Positions 1 to 13,209 of a stretch of DNA of 64,000 nt are shown one piece after another. Source of the DNA: Stratiolaelaps scimitus. Its lineage: Eukaryota; Arthropoda; Arachnida; Mesostigmata; Laelapidae. Within the stretch, counting starts at the first letter, position 1; each line of letters opens with the position of its first letter. The stretch lies in assembly GCA_019614645.1 (NCBI GenBank), contig JABWDB010000002.1, positions 23,301,501 through 23,365,500 on the forward strand, written 5' to 3'. The notes below the pieces were generated by a model. The model saw only the letters and a list, made by a program, of their open reading frames with translations, was not told the DNA's origin and did no database searches. The position numbers and the translations under genes were made by a program.

Positions 1-780
1 ACCGAGAAAATGCCGATTGCGCCGCTCTTAAATGTGTTTTATACTGCGGGGTGTGAAAATAATAATAATAAGCGGTTGTTATGAAGGCTTCGTCACCACT
101 TCGTGTGTTATTGCAAATGAACGAGCTGCCCTAGTTGTTCAGACATGACGTCGTTGCTCGGAGCTTGAACTCTGCATGATATCACATACTTGGTGGAGTA
201 AATTAGATGTTAGATTTGCACAGATGCGTCGCAAGCCCCCTGGGAAATTTGTTTGTTCAGTTGGCCCGAAATTAGTTTGAACGATTACGAACACATGAGT
301 GCGTGAGTGCGATGGTTAAACTGAACTGAACTGAATTTTTAAACAAATGCAAGGGTTATGAAAAGCATTTCGCTTAAATCCATACGTGACCTATCCGAAA
401 TCTCTATTGAAAAGTGTCTACCATACGCCTGCTGAACAGCTTGCTACCAGTAACAATTTGATCCATGGGTTGAAGAAATAAATTCTTCGTCTCTAGGTTT
501 AATTGGGAGATAATTTAGGGTAAAGTAGAATAAGAATAGTAATTAGCAGTATGGTTCGATTGCCATCTCATCAGAACGTTTGAACGAAACCACTATCCCG
601 TGGCATTTGAATCTTTAGCTTGAATGGTTCACCGTCCCGTATCTCATCGACACGAACATTACGTATAGACTATTTCAGCTATAACGTTTACGGCAGTTCC
701 GAAGGGTCAATTCTAATCAGTGATTGTTGATAAGATAGCACAAGCGAAAACAGAACTCCGAATACTCGAATGACATTTTA
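1..780. other. Non-coding stretch at the left edge
   Basis: I see no convincing exon, repeat or element here. If the PAN-domain candidate is real, this would be its intron or 3' flank; an AATAAA on the minus strand sits at about 778-783. Confidence 0.5.
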
Positions 781-931
781 TTATTTACGAGCAGTAGAAG
801 TGCACATATCGTAGAGTGTATGTTGATAATAATATTTGTGTGCCGACATTTCGTACTGTATCGTATCGCTGAGCTGTAATCGATGTCTGTTCTGCATAAA
901 ACAAAAAGATAAATATAGACTCGAAATAGAC

Positions 932-1059
932 CTCGTTTTCGTTTGGACACAGCCGTTCTGGCATGAGATCCCTATGAGAGCCCGTCCGTCTCTGTTGAGT
1001 TGATAGATCATAGAAGTCAATAATATAGCGGTGCAGATCACTGCGATAGACGGTTTCTC
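932..1059 (-). CDS. Possible next exon of the PAN/apple-domain candidate
   Basis: A frame open from an AG at 1060 reads RETVYRSDLHRYIIDFYDL and later CPNENEVYFE, which could be the second half of a PAN domain (C-[RK]-x-x-x-Y ... YFE). The splice phase fits: the upstream exon leaves one base and either of two adjacent AGs (exon start 1059 or 1056) supplies two. The 3' limit is unclear; GAG|GTCTAT at 932 is a poor donor, and the frame stays open to a TAA at 785-787 that overlaps an AATAAA. It could therefore be a terminal exon or a chance open frame. The expected internal cysteine of the domain is a Tyr here. Confidence 0.27.
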
Positions 1060-1406
1060 CTTCAGAGCATTGAAACGGACGTGTTCAGTGTTCTCGGACG
1101 CCAAAGTGCATTTTTAGTTCACGTCAGGGAATTTCCCGCATAAATTTAAGTGAATTTCTTGCATTACTAAAACACCTCTCACAAGTCACCACTTCTTCAT
1201 ATTTGTTTCATACTTCAAATGCATTATTTTTCTGTGCGCCGGATAACTGTGCAATATTGTTATCCAAAGTTATTCCGATTTGGTTTGAGATGTACTACTG
1301 CTACAATCGTATGGCTGAATGACTTCCTTTCTGATCCATTGCTTTTTACTTCCTGACTGCAGGACATTTTAAGAGAACGAGCACTACGTTTGAGGAATTA
1401 ATACAC

Positions 1407-1593
1407 TGCAGGCCAACGATTTCTTCATACACATCATTTGACACTCACGCGCGGACGAATTCACCGAGTAGCGAGTAGTGACGGTAGGCAACAGATCACT
1501 TTCCAAATCCATCATTTTAATATACCATACATTTTCCAGTCGATTAAGAGAATAATCACATCTGCTTGCAACAGACAACATCGCTGTCCGGGA
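1407..1593 (-). CDS. Candidate exon of a PAN/apple-domain protein
   Basis: After an acceptor ending CACCTCTGTCAG the frame gives 62 residues beginning SRTAMLSVASRCDYS and ending ARECQMMCMKKSLAC. A lone Cys, a gap of about 40 residues, then EC-x3-C-x6-C is the pattern of the first half of a PAN/apple domain, an extracellular module found in arthropod cuticle, ZP-domain and protease-like proteins. The proposed exit is TGCA|GTGTAT, in phase 1, a weak donor; a stronger GTGAGT at 1443-1448 would cut off the last cysteines. The frame runs open beyond both ends for a few codons. Third codon positions are A/T-rich, unlike phosphoglycerate dehydrogenase, which counts against it. No gene name can be given; the parent gene would continue off the left edge. 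Confidence 0.42.
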
Positions 1594-1639
1594 CTGACAG
1601 AGGTGGGTAATCTCCGCAAACAGTTCCCAAATCACAGAT

Positions 1640-4600
1640 AGATCACTTTATTAAAATTTGCATATAAATTCAACCATGTCGCGGGGCTCACCGAAAGAAC
1701 AAGAGAAACATGATTAATATCACTGGCGAAAACCTTCTGGCCGCCCACGAGTAGCGAGTACGGGGCATACAGATAATGGTCTACATTTAAGTAGGATGTG
1801 AACTATTGGGAGCGGTATTCAAAGTCAACTGAAATGCGGCCAGCTGACAAGCAAAGTTAATTATGGATAAAGTGATTGGGGTCACGAGGAATTAAATTTG
1901 GTGTATACAACCTATCCAGTTTTATCTACACATCACTAAAGCAGTTTATAATAATATCGTTTTATATGGATAATGTTATGTAGCAGAGTTCAAAACCGAT
2001 TTCATTCGTAGATATACTTAAACGTTCGCTTTTTTAATAGGGTGCCATTTTCTTTAAAAGCTATTTTAGGTTTTCCATTTTGTATGATAAGCTCGCACGT
2101 AACAGAAGATCCATATTTTTAATTATTATATTGAATACAATGTCGGAATCATACCGCCGGAAGTAATAGCGAATGAAGCTTTATCGGGGAGTAGTGATGG
2201 TAATATGACTTGTACAATATTGTCAAGGATAATTTTGCATAATCGTTATTATATAGGGAATTTTAACGTTAGTGATTCAGTTGTCTGCCAGTCAACGAGA
2301 CTGACTGAGCGCTTGCCTATTCACGACAGCAACTCGTTTGGCCATTATATATAAATTCTGTCATTTGTATACGAGTGACAAGAGTTCAGATTCAATTACG
2401 AATGCTTCGCAGACAAGTGGCAACGATGAGTTTTATCGAATTGTGAAAAAGGTCGTTACTCCCGAGGAAAATAAGCAGCAATTGCACCTGATTCTATGTC
2501 TAAAGTGTGAGATGTTCAGATTATTCAGCCACGGTGCATATATAAAATATATATTTTACGGTAAACGGCCAAAAGTTTCCTACGGCTTTTTATCAAGGGT
2601 TTAATTCTATGGACTAAATCATATGTCAAATGTCACAATCGTCTTCGATATTCTTATTGAATTCAATCTTTCGTCAGAAGATGGTACTTACTTCGCTTTC
2701 TTACACTCATATATTTTTAACAAAATATGACTGATGATTTACATCAGCATTTATTGAAATCAAGATTTATTAAAGAATCGATTATACAATACAAGCATAC
2801 ATCTCTTTAAGCGTATATAGAAGAAGCAAAAAAAAACCAAACTCCTGATTGAAAGCACGGCGAACTTTCAACGTGGCCAGCCTTCATCGCGAGGAGAGGT
2901 TCGCGTCTCGGTGTGCTTCATCTTTGAAATTAATCTACCAAAAAAAGATTCCGGGCTGACCCACAGCCAACATTGAACGTCCACGAATGGAAATTAATCT
3001 ACTGCCCCGAGTCGCATTGTCATCACTACACTCGGATTGTATAAAGACTGAACTAATTTTCTTTTCGCTCTCTCTCTCTCTCTTTGTGTGTGGGTGTGTG
3101 CATGTGCAGCGTCTAGCGCACAAGAGAATGCATGTGCGGGATCTGATCAATCATGTGAATACGAATTTATGAAAAGCTCGTCTGTATGTGGTTATGAATG
3201 AATCGCAAGCTGATTGTGGCTTGTTCTATTCTCTTGTATAGACTATCAGCTTGGATCGGCTTCAATCGCGGTGAACGTGCACGTATAACCTAAGAATGCT
3301 ACCTGGATAACGTTGAATGGCTCATCAGCGGATAAATGTGGTGATTAGGGTTGACGGTGTATAACGAAAAGAAGGCGTAAGTGTTTGTTCGAGTGACAAA
3401 GGTTCTCTCTAGCTCGCGTGTGACCGTACCGTGATTAGATACCGGTGTTCGGCGAACAAGCTGAGTCTCGTATCGATCATTCGGAAATTTCCGGCGACCC
3501 CTGATACTCTCGCTAGGACTTTTGCAAAGTCTAGGCCTCAATTGTAAGCTGAATCAATAAAGTTAGATGATTTCGTACAGATTGAAGCCGGAATACGGAC
3601 CATGTCCAAAGCACGACGTAGTCTGTTCACTGAAGGAACTGGTGACCAATGGAAGCGATCGCTTTCTAATACACATTGTGAAATATCCTGCATTATCTGA
3701 TGTTCGACTCGGCTTTATCTATGAGTATCAAATATGTACATATAATGAGTTCGGCAAAGCTATCCGTCATGGAGGGGATTTATGGGGATTTCTCTATTTG
3801 AATTCGGTTCAGATGTCCTATACTAAGCGGGAGATGGTGCACGCTCCAACAGCAGGCGCAATCTTTCATCGAATTTCAACAACGTATCCCGCTGCGAGAA
3901 GCTGAGCATTCTTATTTTTTACTTATGATTTACGTAAGTCATTTTCATGGGTAGTATATTTATAATCGAACTGAGCACAAACTGCATCTAAATAATAGCA
4001 CTTAATAGAGGAAAAAAAGTGCATAAGCTAAACTATTAAGAACATCTTTTATGGAACAGGAACTAGGACAAAAGGGGCTGCTCCAACCGTTTGAAATGCT
4101 CTACCCTGAAAAGCAAGTCATTGTGGCTCACATTTCTATTCAGAGAGGACGATTTGAATGCAACATGATTAATTGCCGATCTGTCTTATGATATACAATG
4201 CTAGTCAGGACAGCATTAATTCGCAGCTTTCCCGAAGTACTGTTGTGGTCTTGAAAATGAAAAGGTAAGCATGTATCGCTTCAGCGGCCTCTGGACACAT
4301 TTCATCATTCATCGTAGATAACCCGACACTCGATAATAGATATGGCATTCGCCCATGATCGCTCGCCTACGGCATGATCTTCGACGACAAGCAAACGTCG
4401 CCGACAATTACACGTGGCGTTTCTGTTTAGCGATGCCAAAATGAACAAGACAACCGATTAATATCACTGTTCACTACGGAATGTATTGTGCCGTCACCCT
4501 GCCTCGTTGTTATGTGAATACAAATTTAATTGGTCCCTTCTAGCATATCTACATGTCCAAAGCTGTCAACTCCATTTGCCTATGTCAATACGACCAATTT

Positions 4601-7030
4601 CGCCATTTGTCACACCCTTAATTGATTATTGCGAACGTTTGACTTTCTGTCGCTGTTTAGTTCAAAACAATTTATTCGTATACAAATTCGCAAACACACA
4701 CAACTCAACATGGTTAGCGTGGATTATTATGTGTAAATGGATGAACTCGTTTCGAGCGTGGTGCCAGCAGATAACCACCTAATCAACTAACTATTATAAT
4801 TAATCGTCCAGCTATCTGACCCGTTCTATTACCGGCGCTATCCGTTTCGCTGAGTCAGCACCTCGGTCTAAAAAGAAGAAAAGAGTGAATACATTTTGTC
4901 TCTCTCTCTCTCATCCACACCCTCATCATTCTCGCTAGCGGATGTTGCTAGCACCAGTGTTCAAGGGTGGCTGACCACCTCTCAAGGCTAGAGATACTAA
5001 GGCCGTCGCCAAAGAGCACCGGTCATTTTAAGCAAATAACGATTACGCCCTTTGAGCTGAAATGAGTCGGGAGAAAATGGAGCAATTTCGTTCTATTTCC
5101 CTTCGTTCTTTCTTTCTCTCTCCCGCCTTCTCCCGATATCTGCCTCGCTGCCTAAGTAAACAAACAAACTAACGTAGACAACTATTATTAACTGCCAACA
5201 TTCAGACGTATATGTCGACCATTTTTTAGCTGTCACCGAAACCTTGTCACAATAAGAAAAGCGGTTTTATTGTGAAGATAATATAGCGGAGATTTATGAC
5301 TTTGGAGAATCTCACCGAGCTCCACGGTGAGGAAAATAGAATTTCGCTAGCAAGTTAGATTAAGGGATGAGATTAAGTTTATATCTCTCATGTCGGCGGT
5401 GATGGTGACTCGAGAGAAAATAAAAACCGAAATCAAATTATTGCTACGGCGGAGGTAGAACTGACGACAAGTTCATCTCGTTAGCCCGATCTCGATCTGT
5501 GTTGCGTATACAATTTACTAATTGTCTGCTTATTTTATTATCGTACTCTCGTTGTTCTATAACAATGGCTTATCTATAACAATGGCATATAGTGTAGTTC
5601 TGACAAATTTTCCTTATTCGTATGATACCCCTAAGTTAAGCAAAGTATGACGACAAGTTTTGCTAGGCTCAGGCCTACGGGTCCCGTTTTTTTGACCACG
5701 ACAATCTTTGAACTTCATGTTTTTTTGGTAAATCCGTCCTCGAGAACTCGAGATACCTGAGCTTTAGTCATCTGTTTCGAATGACACATGTTGTTTGGTA
5801 GCCATGAAGCTGGTAAGGTTCAACTACATTCAAGTGCCAAGCATTTTTCTTCACTCTTAACAGGTGAACAGCTCGCCAAACGAATATCAATGGCGAAAAT
5901 CTATTAAAGCAGAAAGGTATGCGTGACCAGGCTCATAGCTTTAATAAATGACTTTGAGAAGACAGGCTCACGCTCAGTTGACCCGGATCTGATCAAATCC
6001 AACCAGGTTAATCCAAGGGTCATCAATTTTGTCTAGAAAGCAAAGTTAAGTTTTTATAATACTATCGTCTTATTGCCTGAATTCAAAACAGAAAACCATA
6101 TAATAATAAATACAGAAAACCGGTTTTATAAAAAATAGGTGTATAGCAGGATGAATAGGGGGAATATCCTCGTGAATAGGAGCGAAACGCACTGATAAAA
6201 ACGAGTTTCAGTCACACACTTTTGTCACTTAGAAAATGACAAATAAGATATGAATTGCTCTCAAATTCGTCGTGACCAATCAGGATTTGGGTTATAAATT
6301 TATATCAATACAAATTCCGTCGTCTATAATGAGTAATACCTTTCTCCTCTGATGAAGAAGAGCCCGACCGCTTCTGACGTGTGACACAAATTCACGCTAT
6401 GCCACCTCCTACACAATATCCGAGAGAACACGCAAGAAATGTATGAAAATGAATAAGGTGACAATGGTCACCGAAGACGAGGATGAATTCAAACCTTCAC
6501 TCTACCACGCATAGGCGCTCGTAATAGTGAGGTTCATGACCACTCTCTAGTTCACGGGCGTTTTTGTCACGAACATTCAAATTGTCACTTGAACTGCGAT
6601 AGGTAATTAGGTACTTTACAGTGGCACATTTTATATTTCCTTTTCCTTTGCTGTTATCGGCCGGATAGATGGGCCACTTCTCGGCTGCTGATATCTTTCG
6701 TTGTTGCGTCCTTCAGATCAGATAGGGACTTCTTCAATCAGACGCCATCGGTCTCATATGCAAACACGCCTTGGCGGTAAATCCAGACACGAGCTTCGTC
6801 GGATGTCTGATATTCACTTGGGTGGACATATTCTATCAACTATGCCGTCTAACGTGCGATCTGCTGCACACACACATACACATGCATGGACACTCGAATA
6901 GCTAGTAGCCTTCCCGAACCTATCCTTAGGTCGTTTTACGGGATCCGATCGCCTCCAGAACGAACAGACGGCATGAGAACAGAGAACCGGCAAAAGACAC
7001 TCGCGAAATGGGAACTGTTTCACAGAGCGC
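1640..7030. other. Long gene-poor stretch
   Basis: Apart from the open frame at 2307-2604 I find only simple features: (CT)n running into (GT)n at 3067-3102, a short (CT)n at 4899-4912, a 14-base tandem duplication (TCTATAACAATGGC) at 5556-5586, and an isolated good donor (AAAAG|GTAAGC) near 4265 with only a short open frame before it. A 112-codon open frame at 3567-3905 has no recognisable content. Confidence 0.5.
2307..2604 (+). CDS. Unassigned open frame, possible exon
   Basis: A frame of about 98 codons is open on the plus strand. Its middle is hydrophilic and protein-like (TSDKSSDSITNAS, EFYRIVKKVVTPEENKQQ), and its end is rich in aromatic residues. A CAG preceded by a modest pyrimidine stretch (ACGACAG at about 2330) could be an acceptor. 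There is no convincing ATG, no donor and no family match, and third positions are A/T-rich. It is about as long as chance allows. Confidence 0.15.
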
Positions 7031-7557
7031 ACGACTGTTTCATCCTTCTCTCGTGCTGCAGTGCACCTTTCAGTGCTGCAGGAGTCCATTCGTTCTCCCT
7101 CTCAGCGTTGTTGTCATTATCGTTCTCGTCGTCGTCGCCGTCGTCGTCATGAGTGCCGCCTTCTAAACTCCGTGTCTCAGGTTGTGGAGACTGCCGGCTA
7201 CTGCCGGATCTCCTACAATTACCACTACTGCGTCGGCCGCTCCAGCTGAGTGTGATCTGATCGGCGGGTCACTCTGGCGCGTCGTTCGTCGCCGTCGTTG
7301 TCTTCCTTTTCTTCGAGAACTATTATAAGTCGTTGCTATTTCTTGACACTGCCGAGCGTGAGTGAGCGCTGGCGCGCGATATTCTCACTAGATTCTCGCA
7401 CCGCGCTGATTCGATTTCGTGAGCAGCCGGCCACAAAGAGAGGAGATCATCACACGCCAAACGTTTAAGACCGCACCGTCCCCGCGTGCCGTACGGCCAC
7501 GGTGTGTGCGTTCGTTGAGCAGCGGCGATCGCTGCTATTGCCGTGGCCACACGGGAG
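7030..7557 (+). promoter_or_regulatory. GC-rich block, possible promoter and 5' UTR of the 7558 exon
   Basis: The block is clearly richer in G and C than its flanks, with CGTCGTCGTC runs at 7120-7150 and 7280-7300 and several CpGs. Its downstream edge is the donor at 7738. No TATA box or unambiguous initiator was found. The role is inferred only from composition and position. Confidence 0.3.
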
Positions 7558-7737
7558 ATGCGGCCGGGCGGCGAGGGTTGCCAGAAGACGCTTCGCTTCT
7601 TCCCTCTTCAGCAGCAGCAGCAGCCGGGGCCGGGGCATTACGTGCAGAGGAGAGACAGACGGAACCCAGCGGCAAGGCATGACCCTTCGGCTACTATTAC
7701 AACTATTGCGACTATGACTACTGATTCTACTGCTCAT
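7558..7737 (+). CDS. Candidate first coding exon ending at a strong donor
   Basis: An ATG at 7558 opens 60 codons that end exactly, in phase 0, at CAT|GTAAGTATAG, one of the best donor sites in the window. The protein begins MRPGGEGCQKTLRFFPL, runs into five Gln (CAG repeat at 7609-7623), then a basic stretch and a Thr-rich end. The first 40 codons are G/C-rich at third positions, as in the one proven gene here; the last 16 are not. The exon sits at the 3' end of a GC-rich block with a CGTCGT-rich lead, which looks like a promoter and 5' UTR. No downstream partner exon was identified, so the exon could also be wholly untranslated. Confidence 0.35.
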
Positions 7738-7743
7738 GTAAGT

Positions 7744-10700
7744 ATAGAGTAGTTGCAATAGTACTGGTAGTTCGTGTCTCTACGAACGATGATGGACCGG
7801 CGGATGGATGAGTGAATGAATTCGGTTGGGGGATGCCGTGTCGGACTCCAGTGGCGCACACGTTAGATTTCGTGCAGGATTCGCCATTTCCACTGGCTCA
7901 GCAAATGAGAAGCAGGCGCTCAGAAGATATGCGGCTAGATGCAAATTGTCTTGCTTTTGTTAGATTATCATGTGTTTTCATTTCCAGAGAAGAATGCGAA
8001 CGCAGGCCGGCTTAATGAAATATGAGGCATAGTTTTATAGAATTGGTAGTTGATGTCGATGGCACGCAGACGATTGGTGTACAATAGTTTGACGCAGAGC
8101 AGGATGCTTTTGGTTTGGACTTTAGGTAAACATCCCTCGTCGTGCGTTAAGAGTTCATACGGCTTGACGTAGCTCATACCTACATATCGATTAGGTTGCA
8201 CGTTACTTATCCTTTAAATTGGCTATGCTCAATGTGAACTGACGAGAAATATAATTTCATTTGAAGGCCGCGAACCGCTTTAATAAACTCCCAATGATTG
8301 TTATAACTAACTAGCTCGTTGAAGAGAATTGTTGTCTGTGAACTCAAAAAAGGAGATCAGAGCAATACAAGTTTGACTTCAAGCCTATATCAAATCGCGA
8401 TACTAATTTCCGCTATGAAAATAAATGCCTTGGAGGTACAGATGAAGCACAATTTCATGGTAGGCTTATGTATGCTTGCCCACAATGTGCACTTCGTTAA
8501 ACAAATATAAAAATAGAATCTAGGAAATTCTTACTCATTCAGTTCATTACCATCAGGAGCAATTGCTGTGGACGCCCTGTTTCAAGTGTCTACCCAACGG
8601 AATCACAACGGGCCCGACACAAAAGCACGTACATAAACTGTGCAGAAATTCATCTCAGTTAAAGCAGTCAGGTTGCTGAATCAGGCGATGCACCAAGGTC
8701 CAGATGCCTACAGGGATTGTATATGGAGAAGTGCTGACAATTCAGAGAGAACAGCTTAAGTTAATGAGATCGCCAGGAACGGCCCACATTCGCACCTTGG
8801 CCAGCACAGGGCAGCCCCTTGCCGCTCAGGGTACACCCACTCCTATCACGAAAGGTATTATGCTATCCCCGCGGGTGCTTTTGACGTACTCAAAGCCTAT
8901 GTGGGAGAAGAAAAACGAAATCTTTTTGGTGAAGATCGTCACTTTAAAGTCCTGTCACCGCAGACTCTTCACGAACAATTTCTGTTCTTCTTATCTGCTC
9001 ATTCAAAAATAAAGTTCTGAATCGCTTCGTTCGACGTGACCCAACGTTGGGAAGGTGCGCCTTAGCGTTTCCACCCATTTTCAATGCGTGGCTCAGAGTC
9101 TAAGGCAGGCACTTTCATTTCGTATTGTGGCTTCACACCCTAATTAGGCTCTATTTGAAACTGACATGGACGCACATAGTTAAATGTGTAATAGAGGTTG
9201 GACACAATGGTCGCTGCGGGCATAAATGTATTCAAATAGCTCAAAACCAAGCTATTGGCAAAAGGCATTTGAGTTCCAAACGTATTGATCGCCAAAGAGG
9301 AACATTTACAGTGACTGTTCTCTCTTCTTATTCTTGCCTTCTTCGATAGAGGGCGTTACGGATCCACTCTCATATCCGCCTTTCACACAATGCCTACAGC
9401 ATTTATACTCAACACGTTGAAATGTTTCCGTCAGACGCAAAAGTAGATATTCATATGTATTATAGTCAAGACGCTGCATAGCTAATTCCGCATGTTATAA
9501 TAGCGATATTGCTAACCATCAATGCATGTCCCTAAAAGTCGAAGAAAAAACATCTGTAAGTCGTGCTTGGAAAATTGTGGAATCGAGCCAAAACAAACGA
9601 TCAGTAAATTGCGGACCATACTTTTCATTATTATTGGTTATCAGTCACGACCAACGATATATATGGACAGATCAACCTATCGCGTGCAATAGAACAAAAC
9701 GAGTATTTAAGGTGCCGCTTATTCGACTAGCAATTGTTTATATGATATTATGCTTAGCTATACCATGTCTGGATCGCCCACACCCAGTTGCTAATTTATG
9801 CCACTGCCCATTGGCGCATTCAGTTTCACTAGAACCAGTTAACCCTGATTTTCAGATGTGTCTATTTTCTGTATTGACAGCTGCCTCGTCCGCTCTACCT
9901 GGTCTATCCGGACTCTGTTACACTGCCAGATACAAACAGGTAAATATCCATGATAGAGGTAGAAGATAATGTTTACAGTTATTTCTTTTTGACTGCTGTT
10001 CTCTATACGGTGCTGATTATGCGAACAGATCTAGCGCCACTTGAATGACAGATAGAATGGAAGACGAAGATACAATAACAATAAGAATAATAATAATAGC
10101 AATAAGAGCATATGGCGAGAGATCTATGTATGTCAAATCATTATCCAAGATCAAGTACCTGGTATCACTATTTGTGCGAGTGAACGCAAACGTATGTCCA
10201 TATGTATGCTGTATGAACCCATTTGTGAGTGTGCGCGTATGTTGTAGAATGTTGCCTCAGAAATATACGTACCAAGTCAGGATAAAATAAAACATCTCAC
10301 AAACATATGTATATACGTTTAATACAAGATAGAAAATCCTTGAATGTCAAAGCAAAATTGGCACCCAGCTGAAGTTGATGTCCGTCAAGGGCCTCATCAT
10401 CATCTTCACTCACTGAGGTTTAGCGGCAATAGATTTTCGTGTGATTTTCATTTGTATCTTCGATTGCGGCTACTGCTTCCCCCGATCAGGCGAGCTTCAT
10501 CTACGTCTACGATCAAACATAAAGGAAATTATCTGACTAAGTCTGCATGCCTTGTTCGAGAAGGATCATTTTTAATTATTGCCTTCCCTGAGCGGACTGA
10601 GCCTGAGGCAACATCAGGAGTCCCCATCGTCAATACGGAATTATTTATACAATATACGCTCTCTCTTCCTCGCTCTCTCCGACCCTTAATAGATGATCAT

Positions 10701-12200
10701 TGCTAAACGAACACATGAAATAGTTTCATATTCTGAAACAAAGAACGTACAGTGAACAATAGGTAGACTGTTGCACGCCTGACATGCAATGCGTCGTTGT
10801 CATGGAAAACCAAGCACTCAGTCGAGCCTTTGGCAAAACAAAATTGAACCCTCGTAAGCAAACTGGTGATGCTGACTTGAAAATGATAGGCAATCTCGAT
10901 CGAGTGCAAGACGGTTATTCTTCTTTTTATTTTTTCTTGGTGTGCAGTTTACACCCGGTAAACCTCATAGATTTTGGATAGACTTATCGCTTTTCACCTC
11001 CACTGCTACTTGCTTCAACTCGGACTCGTCGTCTCAGGATTAGATGGGCGTCCCTTTAACCTGGACCCGGAACCACTTGCGTATTACGTCGTTTGGCCAG
11101 ATGATTTAATCGAAAAGTGAGCATTGATGGCGAAGCTCTGACGCATCTATTTGATCTCGTTGCTCTCGCTCTAGCTACCCCTTGTCATGTATCGTTGTGC
11201 AGTACCGCTATTTTTTAATCCGTTAAGAATTCGTTAGTCAAAAGATTCGTCTTTAAAGATTAATATGATAGTATCTCTACAGATTTCCGTTCATCTTCAT
11301 AGCTTTTACCCTGCGGTCATCGCCGTTAAAACAAAACGCCCCTGTGTTAATTTGAAAACAAAAGCCTATTTATTTTCTTACCTTGTGGATTCGGCTGTAA
11401 AATGAGTAATAGTAACCGTTGTCCAATATGATATTATCGAATTATGATCAACTAAACTATTGTACTCGTATATGTCAACTGACAGCCCGCTCTATTCTAC
11501 GCTTCCCGTATAATTCGGCTCTCCGCAGTGCTATCACATCACCCTCGAATGCGCCTACCAAACGACCAGGTTTGTCTCGAGCCAAGATTCTTGCATTATT
11601 CACCCGAAGCTCTCAATTGTGAGCCTTGTAAATCATAATACACCTTTATCAATTTTTATCGGTAGATCTTATTCACTGACTGTTTCTATCTAGAGGCGCG
11701 CACCCAAGTGAACCGAGATTTTAAATCAGCGCCAACAGTGGCTCCCGTGACAGTGGCAGTACAGTGAGCGCCCACGGCCGCAGCGGTGTGTCCCTTTCTA
11801 CGCACCAGGGAGCCTTGTCAGAAGATACTGTTGTGGTAATTTGTTTTGCTTTTTCATTCCCTCTGTTCTCGTTAGTGGACGGACTTCCCCAGACTGTGGC
11901 GGGATAACAGCGCCATCGCTTAATCTCTACCATTCAATTTCAATCTCGACCACTCAAGAAGTGCTTTATTATAATAAATTCATCTGTCTTAGGGGGGGGG
12001 CATGAGCATCCTATGAGCGTTCTTTGGGTATTGTTATGCTCAGTTGATAGTTCATAGTTTTCGTTCTTCAGCGATTTGACTCACTCTCGACACGATATAG
12101 AAAACTACGAATACAACAGTTTTTGGACGATTTTGTCGCAAAAACGGTCGTTATTCACTCGAATATAATATTTTGTGTTTTAAGGAAGACTCAATAATTG
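7744..12200. other. Gene-poor stretch
   Basis: No exon can be supported. Open frames at 8704-9012 (TAHIRTLASTGQPL in the middle) and 9526-9939 (ATG to CAG|GTAAAT, 138 codons, one hydrophobic segment) are protein-like in places but match nothing. A G9 run is at 11992-12000. If the 7558 exon is real, this stretch is its first intron. Confidence 0.45.
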
Positions 12201-12312
12201 GGCTTATATTGGGCGCGCACGGCCATAATGCTCTGAATCGACGACAGGTGTGCCATTGGAATGCGCAGTTTACGCTGCTGGGACATTAATAAACATCGCC
12301 CCTCCCCCCCCC

Positions 12313-12462
12313 GAATATCAATTCAACGAACGGATTGAGATAATCGAAAAAGCTTTTGAGCAAATTAGAGCTTGGTCATTAACGACTTTGTCGGCTAAAA
12401 TTGGCGTGCCTCGTGAAACATGTCGTCGAATTATTAAAAGTATGTTCAATGTCGATCAATGA
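12313..12462 (+). pseudogene. Possible mariner-like transposase helix-turn-helix fragment
   Basis: The frame after a C10 run at 12304-12313 reads ERIEIIEKAFEQIR and then WSLTTLSAKIGVPRETCRRI before a stop. A run of the form L..LA...GV..ETCRRII is typical of the helix-turn-helix of mariner and related IS630-type transposases. No inverted repeats, catalytic motif or further transposase sequence was found around it, so it is at most a relic. It could be a chance resemblance. Confidence 0.28.
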
Positions 12463-12469
12463 AAAATTA

Positions 12470-13080
12470 CGTTATTTGGTCAGTCAGAAAGGTTTGGACA
12501 AGTTGTACATAAGTGACTGCAGAAATCTTCATGCTGTACCATCATAAAAACTGTCATTAGGCGTCGCCCACCGTGTTATGCTAAACATGCATATAATTAG
12601 CTTCCGTATCATCAGCTGAAGGTCACGCTTGTGATACGAAACCGATTTTCCGGATAAAGATTATTCACAAGTAATTATTCCGCAATAGCGATTATTCAGC
12701 ACACCGTCACTTTCGCCAATCTGACAACATTACGCGCGGGTACAATGAAGCTTTTCCCAACATATGAGTACTGCGACTAACTGCGCATGCTGTAGTCAAA
12801 TGACATTTCGTTGACAAATGTGTCATGCACGAGTGGTAATGATGGTGACTAGTCTATACAGATACGAGCATCCCTCACAAACGAATGGCCGTTCCTCTTG
12901 CACGGAGTCATTATTAGGTTTCGAATAGAAGCTTCATCATTTACTCGAATATATATTAAATATAAGGTTATGTATATTACTCTACCTGATAATGGGCAGC
13001 GGCGGTCGTGAGTACTACTTTCAGTCGGATGCAGGAATAAATTGCTTATTCCTTCTCAAATACAATGAAATTTACCCTTT
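12470..13080. other. Non-coding stretch
   Basis: I see no gene, repeat or element in this interval. Confidence 0.5.

Positions 13081-13083
<3 letters not shown>

Positions 13084-13124
<41 letters not shown>
13084..13124. repeat. (TA)n microsatellite, 41 bp
   Basis: Uninterrupted alternating T and A. Confidence 0.97.
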
Positions 13125-13126
<2 letters not shown>

Positions 13127-13209
13127 TCTCTTCTTTGTATACATTCATTTGACATTTAATAATTTGTGACACAAAACAAGAACAAAGCACCGTTACTATG
13201 TTCCTATTT

